A stretch of 64,000 bases of DNA from JADKAV01 sp037045455 (GTDB lineage: Bacteria; Actinomycetota; Actinomycetes; S36-B12; UBA10799). A program made the position numbers and the translations under genes. The notes beneath the pieces were generated by a model that did no database searches, was not told the DNA's origin, and was given only the letters and a program-made list of their open reading frames with translations. How positions within the stretch are numbered: position 1 is the first letter of the stretch; each line of letters begins with the position of its first letter. The stretch spans positions 124,001 to 188,000 of the forward strand of contig JBAOIN010000016.1 of NCBI GenBank assembly GCA_037045455.1. Direction: 5' to 3'. This document shows, piece by piece, positions 16,592 through 26,410 of the stretch.

Positions 16592-16824
16592 CCGGCGACC
16601 TGGAGTTGACCGTTGAACGGCTGCGCCAATTGCCGGATGCTCGACTGGCGCCGCACGAGGAGGCGTTCTACGCGCTTCTCGGGCAATTGACGCAGCGGCC
16701 CGTGCCGCGGCTGGCCCCCCGCGCGTGGGGAGACCAGTTGTGGCTGATCGGCCGGGAGGCCGGTGGTTTCGACGAACAGTTGCGCGGGTTCCGGCGCAGT
16801 CTGGACATCAGCCCCTTGGGTTAA
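16588..16824 (+). CDS. Small conserved-looking protein, unknown function
   Basis: 78 residues from a GTG that overlaps the SGNH stop (GTGA). Composition is normal and soluble: TVERLRQLPDARLAPHEEAF, LTQRPVPRLAPRAWGDQLWL. The overlap and lack of another ORF support it being real. No family recognised. Confidence 0.55.
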   Translation: MTGDLELTVERLRQLPDARLAPHEEAFYALLGQLTQRPVPRLAPRAWGDQLWLIGREAGGFDEQLRGFRRSLDISPLG

Positions 16825-16865
16825 CGCGCCAAAGGTCTACGGCGTTGTGCGCCGATGGCACAAGT

Positions 16866-18008
16866 GTGAAGTTCAGGCATCTCGCGTCGGTCATCGCTGC
16901 ACTCGCGGTGCTCCTGCCCGTGCCGCCCGCCATGGCGGCCAAGCGCACAACCACCGATGGTCCGACGCTGCGGGTGGCGACCTACAACGTGTGCAAGACG
17001 ACGTGCAAAGGGGGCAAATGGTCGTGGGCCAACCGCCGCGGCAAGGTCGCGAACATCCTGACCGCGTTGAGCGCGGATGTGATCGCCACCCAGGAGACGC
17101 CGACGCTGCCGTACAACGGGACCACCCAGTGGGCTGACCTCGCCTCTCTACTGCGCTCGCGAGGGCTGCGGATCGCGTCGATGCAGGACGGGTGCACCCA
17201 GGGCTGTACGCGGGATTCGCACATCTACTACAACCCGGCGACAGTAGAGGTCGTGCGGGGCCTGCTGGGACCGACCGACGACCCTGCGCCGCCCGATGCG
17301 TGCATGAGGTATTGGGACAATCGCGACGACATCTACCCGCGCCGGCGCGACCCGTGGTACCGCGACTGGTACGCCTATTCGTGCAGTCGCTATATGGCCT
17401 GGGAGCCGCAGGAGGAACGCTCCACGGGCATGGTTTCGCAGGAGGAATTGTCGGACGTGGACTGGGGCGGTATTCAGGATCGGAACCTGTCGTGGGCCTT
17501 CATGCGTCACATTGCCACGGGCAAGGTGTTCCTGATGCTGTCCCTGCACCTGCCCAATGAGAAGACTGCAACCGGTGAGCAGGCTCGGCGGGCCGTCGCC
17601 GGTAACCTCCCCGCATGGGCGGCGGCGTTGAGCAGCAGTCTCGGCCTACCCGACATTCCGGTCGTCGTCGGTGGCGATCTGAACTCCTACAAGGAACGCC
17701 AACCCAGCGGCGCTCAGGCGATCCTCGGCGATGCCGGATACAGCGACGGGTTCGCCGCCGGTGAGCGGGTCAACGAGCGGTACGCGACGATCAACAAGAA
17801 CGGCGTGATCAACTCCCGTTTCGGCGGCTGGCCGGCCAAGCCCTACAAGTACAACCGGCCCGGCACTCGCATTGACTATGTCTTCGCGAAAGGTGTCACC
17901 CCGGTCAGGTACGAGTTGTTCCTGCGGCTGCGCGGCGACGCCTTCGACGAGCGCTATAGGGCAAGCGACCACAACCCGGTTGTGACCACCTGGGCGTTGC
18001 CGACCTAA
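16866..18008 (+). CDS. Secreted endonuclease/exonuclease/phosphatase family protein
   Basis: 380 residues with a signal peptide (KFRHLASVIAALAVLLPVPPAMAA). EEP-fold motifs: LRVATYNVCKTTC (Asn), TQETPTL (catalytic Glu), LSLHLPNEK, VVGGDLNSYKE (Asp, Asn), RIDYVFAKG and the terminal ASDHNPVV (Asp-His). Exported nucleases and sphingomyelinase-like phosphodiesterases share this fold. Four Cys in the N-terminal half may form disulfides. The GTG at 16866 begins the signal peptide; the frame runs further upstream without function. Converges on the PucR gene, ends overlapping by four bases. Confidence 0.87.
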   Translation: MKFRHLASVIAALAVLLPVPPAMAAKRTTTDGPTLRVATYNVCKTTCKGGKWSWANRRGKVANILTALSADVIATQETPTLPYNGTTQWADLASLLRSRGLRIASMQDGCTQGCTRDSHIYYNPATVEVVRGLLGPTDDPAPPDACMRYWDNRDDIYPRRRDPWYRDWYAYSCSRYMAWEPQEERSTGMVSQEELSDVDWGGIQDRNLSWAFMRHIATGKVFLMLSLHLPNEKTATGEQARRAVAGNLPAWAAALSSSLGLPDIPVVVGGDLNSYKERQPSGAQAILGDAGYSDGFAAGERVNERYATINKNGVINSRFGGWPAKPYKYNRPGTRIDYVFAKGVTPVRYELFLRLRGDAFDERYRASDHNPVVTTWALPT

Positions 18009-19087
18009 CCCAGCGCGACGACGAGCTTGAGCACCTCCTCCGGGTCGTGCAAACGCTCACCGTAGGCCTTCCGGATCTGCTGCATGCGATACCGCACGGT
18101 CTGCGGGTGGACGAACAACTGCTCCGCGACGGCATCCCTCCGACCGCCATTGAGCAACCACGCCCGCAGCGTCTGGGCCAGCCGCTCGTTGCCCGCCAGC
18201 GGGGCCAGCATCTGCGTGCGCAAGTCCGTCAGTGCCTCGCCGGTCAGCACCAGGTCCAGCAGGTGTTCGTCGGTGTCCAGCGGGCGTTCGGTGACCAGCC
18301 CGGCCATCGCCTTCGCGCGTTCGAACGAGGCCGCCGCGCGCTGCCAGGGTACCGTCGGCCCGATCACGGCATCGGTGCCTGCCACGACGGCCAGCAGCGC
18401 CACCCGAGAGGCGTCCGGGACCAGTGCGGCGATCGCCTCCTCGGCGGGAGTCTGCAGCGCCTCGGGGTAGGCGCTGAGCAGGGCGGCTGCAGAGCGCGGT
18501 GACAGCAGCACGCTGGTCAGCGTCTCCGGGGTCGTCCACTGTGCCCGGCTGATCATCCCGTCGGTGGCCACGCCGTCCAGCAGGGCCTGCGCGAGGACCT
18601 CCCGGTTGCGCTCTCGGGTGCGGGTCTCGGCTGTGTACCCCTCAACGCTGGCGGCGGTCATCTGCTGGTTGTAGGCGAAGATCAGCCCCGCGAGTTCGGA
18701 GACGGTCTGGGCGTCGAGGCCTTGCCGCAGCGCCAGCGCTGCGACCTCGTCCCAGTGCACCCCGGTCCCGATTTGGTAGGCGGTCAGCAGAGCCCCGATG
18801 CCGCGCCGCCGCCGCGCTTCGGTACGGCCCAGCGCGCGAGCGCCGCGGCGGATCCGGTCCACGACCTGCGGATCGGCATCGGACAGCAGGTCCGCGAATC
18901 CCTCAAAGGCCATGCGGACGCCCTGCTCCAGTTCGGTGCGATAAGGGTCCTGGGTGGCCGGGGCGTAGTCGGCGACGTTGGCGGCAACTGTCGCAACGGT
19001 CGCCTGTGCTACCTGCGGGATCTGCGCGCGTACCGCGGCGACGAATTCGGACGGGAGCGGGGGTACGACCAGCAGTATTGTTTCCAC
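18005..19087 (-). CDS. PucR-family transcriptional regulator
   Basis: 360 residues. The last 60 hold the PucR/CdaR helix-turn-helix (LRAWLLNGGRRDAVAEQLFVHPQT, then VRYRMQQIRKAYGERL). The N-terminal 160 residues are the helical RsbR/DUF-type domain of actinobacterial PucR proteins (RRRGIGALLTAYQIGTGVHW), and the middle is a GGDEF-like fold. The effector is unknown. Start GTG 19087 has -10 CATGAT six bases before it (leaderless). It is divergent from a GNAT gene. Confidence 0.88.
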   Translation of the reverse strand: METILLVVPPLPSEFVAAVRAQIPQVAQATVATVAANVADYAPATQDPYRTELEQGVRMAFEGFADLLSDADPQVVDRIRRGARALGRTEARRRRGIGALLTAYQIGTGVHWDEVAALALRQGLDAQTVSELAGLIFAYNQQMTAASVEGYTAETRTRERNREVLAQALLDGVATDGMISRAQWTTPETLTSVLLSPRSAAALLSAYPEALQTPAEEAIAALVPDASRVALLAVVAGTDAVIGPTVPWQRAAASFERAKAMAGLVTERPLDTDEHLLDLVLTGEALTDLRTQMLAPLAGNERLAQTLRAWLLNGGRRDAVAEQLFVHPQTVRYRMQQIRKAYGERLHDPEEVLKLVVALG

Positions 19088-19093
19088 CGAACA

Positions 19094-19099
19094 ATCATG
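19094..19099 (-). promoter_or_regulatory. -10 element CATGAT of the PucR gene, leaderless
   Basis: On the minus strand CATGAT lies six bases before the GTG start. Confidence 0.45.
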
Positions 19100-19159
19100 C
19101 CGCAGAATGCTGTGCCAGAGAGGCTATTGATTGTGCGGCCAGGCGATCATCATAGAAAC

Positions 19160-19684
19160 ATGATCACCACTGAGTGCCAGGAGTACCTGACGGAAGGCAC
19201 GCTGCGGCACGGTCTGCATGTCGCGGTCCGCCCGCTGTGCCGCGATGATCGCCTCGAGGTCGTGGAGGGTTTCGCGCATATCTCCGCAGAGTCGCGCTAC
19301 CGCCGGTTTCTGTCCGGCAAGCCCCGGCTGACCGCTGGGGACTTGCGGGCTCTTTTCGACTCCGACCAACTCGCGCTCGTGCTGGTCTGGCCGCGCTCCT
19401 CGTGCCCGGACATCGTGCTCGGCATCGCGCAGGCCATCCCGTTGCCCGATCGGCCGGACACCTGCGAGTTCTCCATCCTGCTGGCCGACGAGATCCACGG
19501 CCAGGGCGCCGGGCGGCTGCTGACCCGGGAACTGGCCCAGCAGGCACGCAACCGCGGTGTCACGCACCTCACCGGATACATGCTGGCGACCAACGAGGCT
19601 CCAGCCAGACTGCTGGCCGGCGTCGGTGAGGTCGTGCATGATCGGATCACGTCGGGTGCGCGCGAGATGGAGGTCGAGTTGTGA
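19160..19684 (+). CDS. GNAT-family N-acetyltransferase
   Basis: 174 residues with a GNAT fold: VAVRPLCRDDRLEVVEGF, ESRYRRFLSGKPRLT, and the acetyl-CoA loop EIHGQGAGRLLTRELAQQA. The acceptor is unknown. It resembles the small acetyltransferases (Pat-like, without the cyclic-nucleotide domain). The ATG at 19160 is in the 72-bp divergent gap with the PucR gene. Its stop overlaps the start of the lipase gene. Confidence 0.85.
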   Translation: MITTECQEYLTEGTLRHGLHVAVRPLCRDDRLEVVEGFAHISAESRYRRFLSGKPRLTAGDLRALFDSDQLALVLVWPRSSCPDIVLGIAQAIPLPDRPDTCEFSILLADEIHGQGAGRLLTRELAQQARNRGVTHLTGYMLATNEAPARLLAGVGEVVHDRITSGAREMEVEL

Positions 19685-20787
19685 ACGAGTGGGACGACGC
19701 GGGAGCACTGGGCGGGCGGGCTCTCGGCGGTCTCGTGCGCATCGTCGCCGACACCCACCGCGCAATCACTGCCCGGGTCGACAGCTTCCTACCGCCGGCG
19801 GCCAAGCCGTACAACCGGATGCACGAGGCGACCGCCAACGTCGTCTACGCGCTGGTCGAGACCGCCCATGAGCAGGCACCGCGTGCTGCGTCCAAGCTGG
19901 CCGCGCGCAGCGGGGGCCAGCCCACGGACGTCGGTTGGGTCCGCACCCTGCAGCCGGTGGTGAACGGCTTCCACGGGGATCTCGTCGAACGCGAGCACCC
20001 GTCGCTGGCCATCCCCATGACAGCGCGAGTCGAGGGCGATCGGACCGGCCATCTCGTCGTGTTCGTGCACGGTCTGGCTGAGGACGATCGGGCCTGGGCG
20101 CTCGGCGGGAGGCCGACGTACGGGCAGCGCCTACAGGACGCCGGTTTCACGCCGGTGTTCATCCGCTACAACACCGGCCGCCACATCAGTGACAACGGCC
20201 GTGAACTCAGCGACCTGCTCGAAGCGCTGCTCGAGGAATGGCCGCAGCCGGTCGAGTCGATCAGTCTGGTCGGGCACTCGATGGGCGGGCTCGTGGCACG
20301 CAGCGCGTGTCACGTCGGCGATGCCTGGACCGAGCAGGTCAGGGCAGTGGTCAGTTTGGGCACTCCGCATCGCGGAGCACCTCTGGAGAAGGCCGTGCAC
20401 GTGCTGGATTCGGTCATGCGCGCAGTGCCGGAGGTGGCCCCGATCGGCCGGATTCTCGCCAATCGAAGCGTGGGGGTGAAGGACCTGCGCTTCGGCTCGC
20501 TGGTCGAGTCGGACTGGCAAGGCCGGGACGTCGACGAGTTCCTGCGCAACCGCTGCGAGGAGGTGCCGTTCCTGCCGCACGTCCGCTACTACTGGGTGGC
20601 CGCGACGCTGACCCGCAGCCCGGAGCACCCCATGGGCCGGCTGATCGGCGACGGGATGGTGCGCCTGCCCAGTGCCACGGCGGTGCAGGGCGAGGGCCTG
20701 CACCTGGGCGAGCTGGGTCACTTGGAGCTGCTCAACGACGACGCCGTGTTCGAGGCGCTACGGGAGTGGTTGGGCTTGGATCGCTGA
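19681..20787 (+). CDS. Alpha/beta-hydrolase, lipase-like
   Basis: 368 residues. The N-terminal 115 residues are helical; the hydrolase core follows with the oxyanion strand HLVVFVHGLAEDDRAW and nucleophile elbow SLVGHSMGGLVARS, then SLGTPHRGAPLEKA and the catalytic His region LGELGHLELL. It looks like an esterase or lipase acting on hydrophobic esters. No signal peptide. GTG start coupled to the GNAT gene. Confidence 0.86.
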   Translation: MNEWDDAGALGGRALGGLVRIVADTHRAITARVDSFLPPAAKPYNRMHEATANVVYALVETAHEQAPRAASKLAARSGGQPTDVGWVRTLQPVVNGFHGDLVEREHPSLAIPMTARVEGDRTGHLVVFVHGLAEDDRAWALGGRPTYGQRLQDAGFTPVFIRYNTGRHISDNGRELSDLLEALLEEWPQPVESISLVGHSMGGLVARSACHVGDAWTEQVRAVVSLGTPHRGAPLEKAVHVLDSVMRAVPEVAPIGRILANRSVGVKDLRFGSLVESDWQGRDVDEFLRNRCEEVPFLPHVRYYWVAATLTRSPEHPMGRLIGDGMVRLPSATAVQGEGLHLGELGHLELLNDDAVFEALREWLGLDR

Positions 20788-20834
20788 ACCTCCCGGCCAC
20801 CCGTCGGCACTTCGCAAGCGGCGGGCTGCTGCCT

Positions 20835-20840
20835 TACCCT
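20835..20840 (+). promoter_or_regulatory. -10 element TACCCT of the GAF-PAS gene, leaderless
   Basis: TACCCT ends seven bases before the ATG at 20848. Confidence 0.45.
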
Positions 20841-20847
20841 GATTCGC

Positions 20848-22975
20848 ATGCCGGACAGTGGCACAGTCGACGCCCTGCGCGCCATCGTGGCGATCCAGCA
20901 GGCGGCGCTGACCGACGCCCTGACAGTCGATGCGGTCATGCGACGGATCGCCGAACAGGCCAGTGCGATCACGCAAGCCACCGGCGCGGTGATGGAGGTC
21001 GTGGACGGCAACGAATTGCGTTATGCCCATGGCGCCGGCAGTCTGGCCGGCACCGAGGGCTTGCGGCTACCGATCTCCGAGAGTCTCTCCGGGCTCGCGG
21101 TCAGGACCGGCGCAGTGCAGCTGAGCAACGACGCGTTGTCTGACCCGCGCGTCGACCACGACGCCACCGCGAAGATCGGCGCCCGGGCGATGCTGATCGT
21201 GCCGCTGGCAGTCGACGGCGAGGTGCTCGCTGTGCTGAAGATCGTCTCCGACCGGATCGGCGCCTTCTCCGAACGCGACGTGGAGATCCTGTCCACGCTG
21301 GCCACATTCGTCGCCACGGTCGTCAAGCAGACCCGGGCCATGCAGGACCGGCGGCTGGAACACGAAACGTATCGGCTGATCTCGCAGGCGAGTTCGGACG
21401 CGATTCTGCAGGTCGGGCTGGACGGCCGGATCCGGTGGGCGTCACCCGCGGTCGAGGAGATCCTGGGCTACCCGCCGGCATTGCTGGAGGGTCGCGATGC
21501 CGCCGACTTGATCCGTCCGGATCTGCGCGAGCAGTACCTGCACCACCGGCAAGGAGGCGGTGGACACCGGTGCGGACTCCCGCTGGGAGTATCCGGCCCT
21601 GCGCGCCGACGACACCGAGATCTGGGTGGAGAGTGCAGGACGGCTGGCCAGGGACGAGCGCGGGCGTCCGCTGTACCGAGTGGTGCGCTTGCGCGACATC
21701 ACTGCCGGACATGTCGCAGTCGAATCTCTGGCACGCAGCGAGGAGCAGTTCCGGCTGGCTCTGCAGAACGCGCCGATCGGGATGTGCCTGATCGGTGCCG
21801 ACGGATCGTTCCTGCAGGTCAACCAGGCGTTGTGCGAGTTGCTGGGCCGTTCCGAAGCCGTGCTGATGAAGTGCAGCTGGCAGGAACTCACCCATCCGGA
21901 GGACCTGAACGTCGACCTCGACTACAACCAGCAGGTCCTCGACGGCGAGATCGACCGCTACCGGCTGGTGAAGCGCTACCTGCACCCGGACGGCAGCGTG
22001 GTGTGGGGTGAACTCGCCGTGTCCTGCGTCCGGGATGACGCGGGTGCCGTCGTGCATTTCGTGTCGCAGATCGTCGACGTCACCGAAACCATGCAGGAGC
22101 AGCAGGAAGCGGCTGCCACGATCGGCCGGTACCAGCGGCTGGTCGGCGTCGGAAGCGACATCATCGCGGAACTGGACGAGCACGATGTCGTCAGTTGGGT
22201 GTCACCCAATACCCGCGAGCTGCTCGGGGCGCCCCCGGCCGAAGTCGTGGGGCGGGCGGTGACGGACTTCGTGCCGGACGATCAGCGGGCACGCGTGCGG
22301 GCCGGCCTGCGCGACTCGGCCTCATCGCATCTGGAACTCTCTGTCCGGCGGCTGGACGGTGAGATCATCCGGGCCGAGGCGGTGATCGAGCCCATCGCAG
22401 GCGCCGGGCACATCATCCGGATCCGCGATATCACCGAGCACTACCTGACGCGGGAGGATCTGCGCGGCCAGCTGCCGGGTGACCCCGCGACCGGGCCGCT
22501 GTCTCAGCCGGAGTTGGAACGGCGCCTTGAGGCGCTACTCGATCACATGCCACGACAGGGGAATCGGACGCTACTGGCGAGTGTTCGGATCGACGGTGGT
22601 GACGAGCCGGAGTTGATACAGGTCGTGGCTCAGCGCGCAAGGCAGGCCCTGCGGGACAGCGACTTCGTGGCCCGGGTGGGGCAGGCGGAACTACTGGTGG
22701 TACTGCCCGGGATCACCTACCACTCCGCCGGATTGGAGGTGCTCGCCCGGGTGCTCGCCGAGGCGGGCAGGCCGCACATGATCCGGGACGCGATCCTGCG
22801 CCCGCGGCTGAGCATCGGGGTCACCGAGGTGCGGTCCGGCGAGTGGCTCGAGGACGTCTTGAGCAGGGCCGAGCAGGCCGCCGCGGTGGCGCAGCAGCGG
22901 GGTGGCAATCGGGTCCAGATGTCCGGCACCGAGGAACCGTTGGCCGACGTCCTGCAGTTGCGGCCGCAGAGTTGA
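20848..22975 (+). pseudogene. GAF-PAS(x3)-degenerate GGDEF sensor protein, one frameshift
   Basis: Two overlapping frames join near 21541-21546, where one extra C interrupts QYLH-TGKEAVDTG. The joined product of about 708 residues has GAF (1-160), PAS (170-290), PAS with PAC (295-415; PIGMCLIGADGSFLQVNQAL), PAS (420-520) and a C-terminal GGDEF fold. The GGDEF motif itself reads VGQAEL, so diguanylate cyclase activity is not expected; it may bind GTP or another effector. Its second PAS is close to those of the intact GGDEF protein at 32762-34918. Likely functional if the frameshift is an error. Confidence 0.82.
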
Positions 22976-23119
22976 GCTGTCGAGGGCCGGGCACGACGAG
23001 GGACGCTCTTCCCCTTGGCCGGGTTACTCCGTCGGCGGACTACGGCGCGCCGTCGACCCGACTGCGGTAGAACTGAAGTGCTGGCCGCGCATACCAGCGG
23101 CGGCCCGCAGGAGGTCGCC

Positions 23120-24193
23120 ATGACGCTCGCGCCGCCGAGTCCGCTGACCCGCACGCAGACCCTGGAACGGGCCCGCGGCCAAGGCTTGCGGATTCTCGCC
23201 GCACTGCCGTACCACTATCCGCGGGCGCTGGTCCGCGCGCACGGTTTTCACCCGATGGAGGTCTGGGCTCCGGCCTCGGTGAGTCCGGACAGCGGTGCTG
23301 CGCACTTCCAGGCCTACGCGTGTTCGATCGTCACCAGAGGCGCGGCCTTCTTGTTGCAGGAGGGGTTCGAGCGGGTCGACGCGGTGCTCGTGCCGCACGG
23401 CTGCGATGCGTTGCAGGGATTGGGTTCGGTTCTGCAGGACTTCATCGCCGAGCGCCCGCCGGTACTGACTCTGTACGCGCCACGCACCCGCCGGCCCGTT
23501 GATCTCGCCTACCTGGTGGCGGAGTATCAACGCCTGGGTGAATCGCTCGTCGCGGCAGGCGGGCGAGTTCCCACCCCGGAAGACTGGGCGCAGGCCTTCG
23601 AGGTTGAAGATGCCGCCGATGCGGCGCTGCGCGACTTGTACGCGCGTCGCCACACAATGCGCGATGGCGAGTTCTACGCGCTGGTTCGCGCGCGGGAGTA
23701 CCTGCTCCCCGAGGACTATGTCGCCCTGCTGGCGGACGCGCCCACGGGATCGCCCGCCACGGGCATTCCTCTAGTGCTCGCGGGGATTTCCGCCGAACCG
23801 CAGGTGCTGGACGCCATCAACGAAGCGGGCGCTCATGTGGTGGCTGACGACCTGAGCACGGGCAGTCGTCGGATCCTGCCCGCCATCGAAGACGAGGATC
23901 CCTGGCGTCGGCTCGCCCGCGCGTATCTGGCGGGTCCAGTCGATCCGACTCGCGCGGATCCGCTGCCCAGCCGCGTGGCCCGGCTTCGGGACCTCGTCGC
24001 CGACAGTGGTGCGGCCGGTGTGCTGGCCGTGGCGCCGACGTTCTGTGAACCGGAGCAGTTCTACCTGCCGACCCTGCGCAAGCACCTCGGGGTGCCGTTC
24101 CTCTACCTCGAACGGGAAGGCGGCGCCGATCTGGACGGTCAGACGGTTGGCCGGATCGAGGCGTTCGTCGAGACCGTGGAAGGTGCCCTGTGA
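23120..24193 (+). CDS. 2-hydroxyacyl-CoA dehydratase / benzoyl-CoA reductase-type subunit (first)
   Basis: 357 residues. Three Cys at positions expected for a [4Fe-4S] cluster: Cys68 (YACSIVTRGAAFL), Cys95 (VPHGCDALQGL) and Cys309 (APTFCEPEQFYLP), with the closing GRIEAFVETVE. Members (HgdB/C, FldB/C, BcrB/C, YjiM and double-cubane proteins) receive a high-energy electron from an ATP-driven activator to reduce difficult substrates. The ATG follows AGGAGG; a possible -10 TAGAAC is near 23067. First gene of a four-ORF coupled cluster with the 46-residue ORF, second subunit and activator. Substrate unknown; no CoA-transferase is adjacent. Confidence 0.86.
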   Translation: MTLAPPSPLTRTQTLERARGQGLRILAALPYHYPRALVRAHGFHPMEVWAPASVSPDSGAAHFQAYACSIVTRGAAFLLQEGFERVDAVLVPHGCDALQGLGSVLQDFIAERPPVLTLYAPRTRRPVDLAYLVAEYQRLGESLVAAGGRVPTPEDWAQAFEVEDAADAALRDLYARRHTMRDGEFYALVRAREYLLPEDYVALLADAPTGSPATGIPLVLAGISAEPQVLDAINEAGAHVVADDLSTGSRRILPAIEDEDPWRRLARAYLAGPVDPTRADPLPSRVARLRDLVADSGAAGVLAVAPTFCEPEQFYLPTLRKHLGVPFLYLEREGGADLDGQTVGRIEAFVETVEGAL

Positions 24194-24330
24194 AGACGCC
24201 GTTGCCTATGCCGCAGATCCGCTCGGCGATCGGATACGACGTGGTGGGTCGCAACCTGCTGCGCGTGCAGAGGATGCGCGACGAGCGGGCGGCAACCGCC
24301 TACACGCCTGACGTGAAACCTCCCCGATGA
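24190..24330 (+). CDS. 46-residue protein between dehydratase subunits
   Basis: GTG at 24190 overlaps the stop of the first subunit and its TGA overlaps the ATG of the second (ATGA), so it is coupled on both sides. The product starts KTPLPMPQIRSAIGYD and continues VVGRNLLRVQRMRDE; it is basic, soluble and without Cys. It matches no family I know. The exact double overlap in an otherwise gap-free operon is the main reason to believe it. Confidence 0.6.
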   Translation: MKTPLPMPQIRSAIGYDVVGRNLLRVQRMRDERAATAYTPDVKPPR

Positions 24331-25535
24331 ACGCACCGCCCGTCAGCCTGGCGCGGGTCAAGGAGTTGATGAGCGCCACGTACTTGAAGGCGCGCTATGC
24401 CACGGGTGTGCACAAGGTCGCATGGGTCACCTCCGGGGCGCCGGTGGAGGTACTGCAGGCGCTCGGGTACGTGCTGATCTATCCGGAGAACCATGCCGCG
24501 CTGTGCGGGGCACGCAAGATGGGTGCCGACCTGTGCCAAGCCGCCGAGGACGAGGGCTACAGCAAGGACCTGTGCTCCTACGTGCGCACCGACCTCGGGT
24601 CCATCACCACCGGCAAGACCCCGGTCGGTCATCTGCCGCCTCCCGATCTGCTTGTGTGCTGCACCAACATCTGCCAGACGGTGAAGTACTGGTACGAGGT
24701 GCTGGCTGACCATTTCGGCGTCCCGTTGGTCGTGATCGATACGCCGTTCCTATACGACGAGGCGCACGCGCACCAGGTGGAATACGTGCAACAGCAGTTA
24801 GAACTGGAACTGGTGCCGGCTGCCGAGAAGATCGCCGGCCGCACGCTGACCGACCGCGACTTGCGCCGTACCACCGATCAGGCGCAGGCGGCCTCGCGCT
24901 TGTGGTGCGCGATTCTGGAGCGCAGCCAGCACCGGCCAGCACCGATGACGGCCTTCGACGGGTTCCTGCTCATGGGGCCCATTGTCGCCATGCGCGGCCT
25001 GCCCGAGACCACGTCATTCTACGAGCGCGTGCTGGCCGAGATGGACGAACGCATCGCTGCCGGAGTGGGCGCCATCAAGGACGAGCGGTATCGCGTGCTG
25101 TGGGACAACCTGCCGGTCTGGTACCGCATCAGCAGACTGTCGAAGTCGCTGGCCGCGCTCGGTGTCAACGTGGTGGCGTCGACCTACACCTACGCATGGG
25201 CCGAGCTGGCGGAGATGTTCGACCCGGCGGACCCGATGGGTTCGGCAGCCCGGACATACCTGCATCCGATCCTCAACCAGTCCACGGCCCACAAGTTGGC
25301 CGGGATGCGCAGGATGATCGACGACTTCGATCTCGACGGGGTCATCCTGCACTCCGACCGGTCCTGCAAGCCCTACTCGCTGGGTCAGATCGACGAGCGC
25401 GACCGCATCGTCGAAGCAGCCGGCATCCCGGCCATGCTGCTCGAGGCCGACCACAACGACGCCCGGGTGTGGGCCGACGAGCAGACAGCCGGGCGCATCG
25501 AGGCCTTCGTCGAGATGATGGAGGCGACGCAGTGA
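24327..25535 (+). CDS. 2-hydroxyacyl-CoA dehydratase / benzoyl-CoA reductase-type subunit (second)
   Basis: 402 residues, homologous in fold to the first subunit. Cys60 (NHAALCGARKMGADLC), Cys83, the trio Cys111/112/116 (LLVCCTNICQTVKYW) and Cys347 (HSDRSCKPYS) include the expected cluster ligands. The C terminus has PAMLLEADHNDARVW and GRIEAFVEMME, standard for the family. Together the subunits would make a heterodimer with one cluster each. ATG overlaps the small ORF, and its stop overlaps the activator start. Confidence 0.87.
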   Translation: MNAPPVSLARVKELMSATYLKARYATGVHKVAWVTSGAPVEVLQALGYVLIYPENHAALCGARKMGADLCQAAEDEGYSKDLCSYVRTDLGSITTGKTPVGHLPPPDLLVCCTNICQTVKYWYEVLADHFGVPLVVIDTPFLYDEAHAHQVEYVQQQLELELVPAAEKIAGRTLTDRDLRRTTDQAQAASRLWCAILERSQHRPAPMTAFDGFLLMGPIVAMRGLPETTSFYERVLAEMDERIAAGVGAIKDERYRVLWDNLPVWYRISRLSKSLAALGVNVVASTYTYAWAELAEMFDPADPMGSAARTYLHPILNQSTAHKLAGMRRMIDDFDLDGVILHSDRSCKPYSLGQIDERDRIVEAAGIPAMLLEADHNDARVWADEQTAGRIEAFVEMMEATQ

Positions 25536-26381
25536 TCGTCGAATCGCAGGAGCCCGTCGTCGGGCTCGGGCATCGATGCTGGGTCGACGACGTGCAAGGC
25601 GGTGGCGGTCGACGCTGATGGACGCATCGTGGCGTGGACGTTGGCCGACATGTCGCCGCGCGTTGAGGACCAGACCAGAGACACGCTTGCGGAGTTCCGG
25701 GAGCTCGGGTCCGCGCCCGTCTTCGCCACGGGCTACGGCCGCAAGCTGGTGCCCGGCGCGGATCGCGCGATCACTGAGATCACGTGCCACGCGCGCGGCG
25801 TCTACGCCGATACCGGCATGGCCGGCACGCTGATCGACATTGGCGGGCAGGACAGCAAGGTCGTGCGGATCGGTCCGACCGGCTCCGCGATCGACTTCGC
25901 CATGAACGACAAGTGTGCGGCGGGAACCGGGCGCTTTCTGGAGCACACTGCCGCTCGGCTGGGTGTCGAACTCGACGACCTCGGCCCCACCGCACTGTCG
26001 GCCTCCCAGACCGTCCCGATTACGTCCACCTGCACGGTCTTCGCCGAGTCCGAGATCATCTCGCTGGTCGCGCATGGCGAGCCGGTGGACCATATCCTGC
26101 GGGGCCTGCATGCGGGACTGGTCTCGCGGATTCTGGCCATGGCGCGGGGTGTTGGGATCGTGGCCCCCCTGATGCTGTCCGGCGGGGTCGCGCGTAATGC
26201 TGCCATCGTTGCGCTGCTGGGTGAGCAGAGCGGCCTTGAGGTGCAGTTGCCGTCGCGACCCCAGTTGATGGGGGCTTATGGTGCCGCGTTGCTCGCGGGC
26301 GCGCGGCATACCGACGATGTCCGCGTGGTCCAGCACGCGCGGGACTGTCGCGACTGCGGCGGGGTCACCCTTTCCAAGTAG
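25532..26381 (+). pseudogene. Activator ATPase (BadF/BadG/HgdC type), one frameshift
   Basis: ASKHA ATPase that hydrolyses ATP to push an electron onto the dehydratase. GTG 25532 starts VESQEPVVGLG; an extra C at 25571 then shifts the frame, after which IDAGSTTCKAVAVDADGR (phosphate-binding loop) continues in frame to the stop. DIGGQDSKVV, the cluster Cys in NDKCAAGTGRFLE, a second cluster Cys in TSTCTVFAESE and LSGGVARN are all present. Corrected length is about 282 residues, a normal size. Since everything but one base is intact, I judge it functional and the shift a sequence error. Confidence 0.83.
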
Positions 26382-26410
26382 TGCAGAGCCGGACTTCCCT
26401 CCGGCACGTG

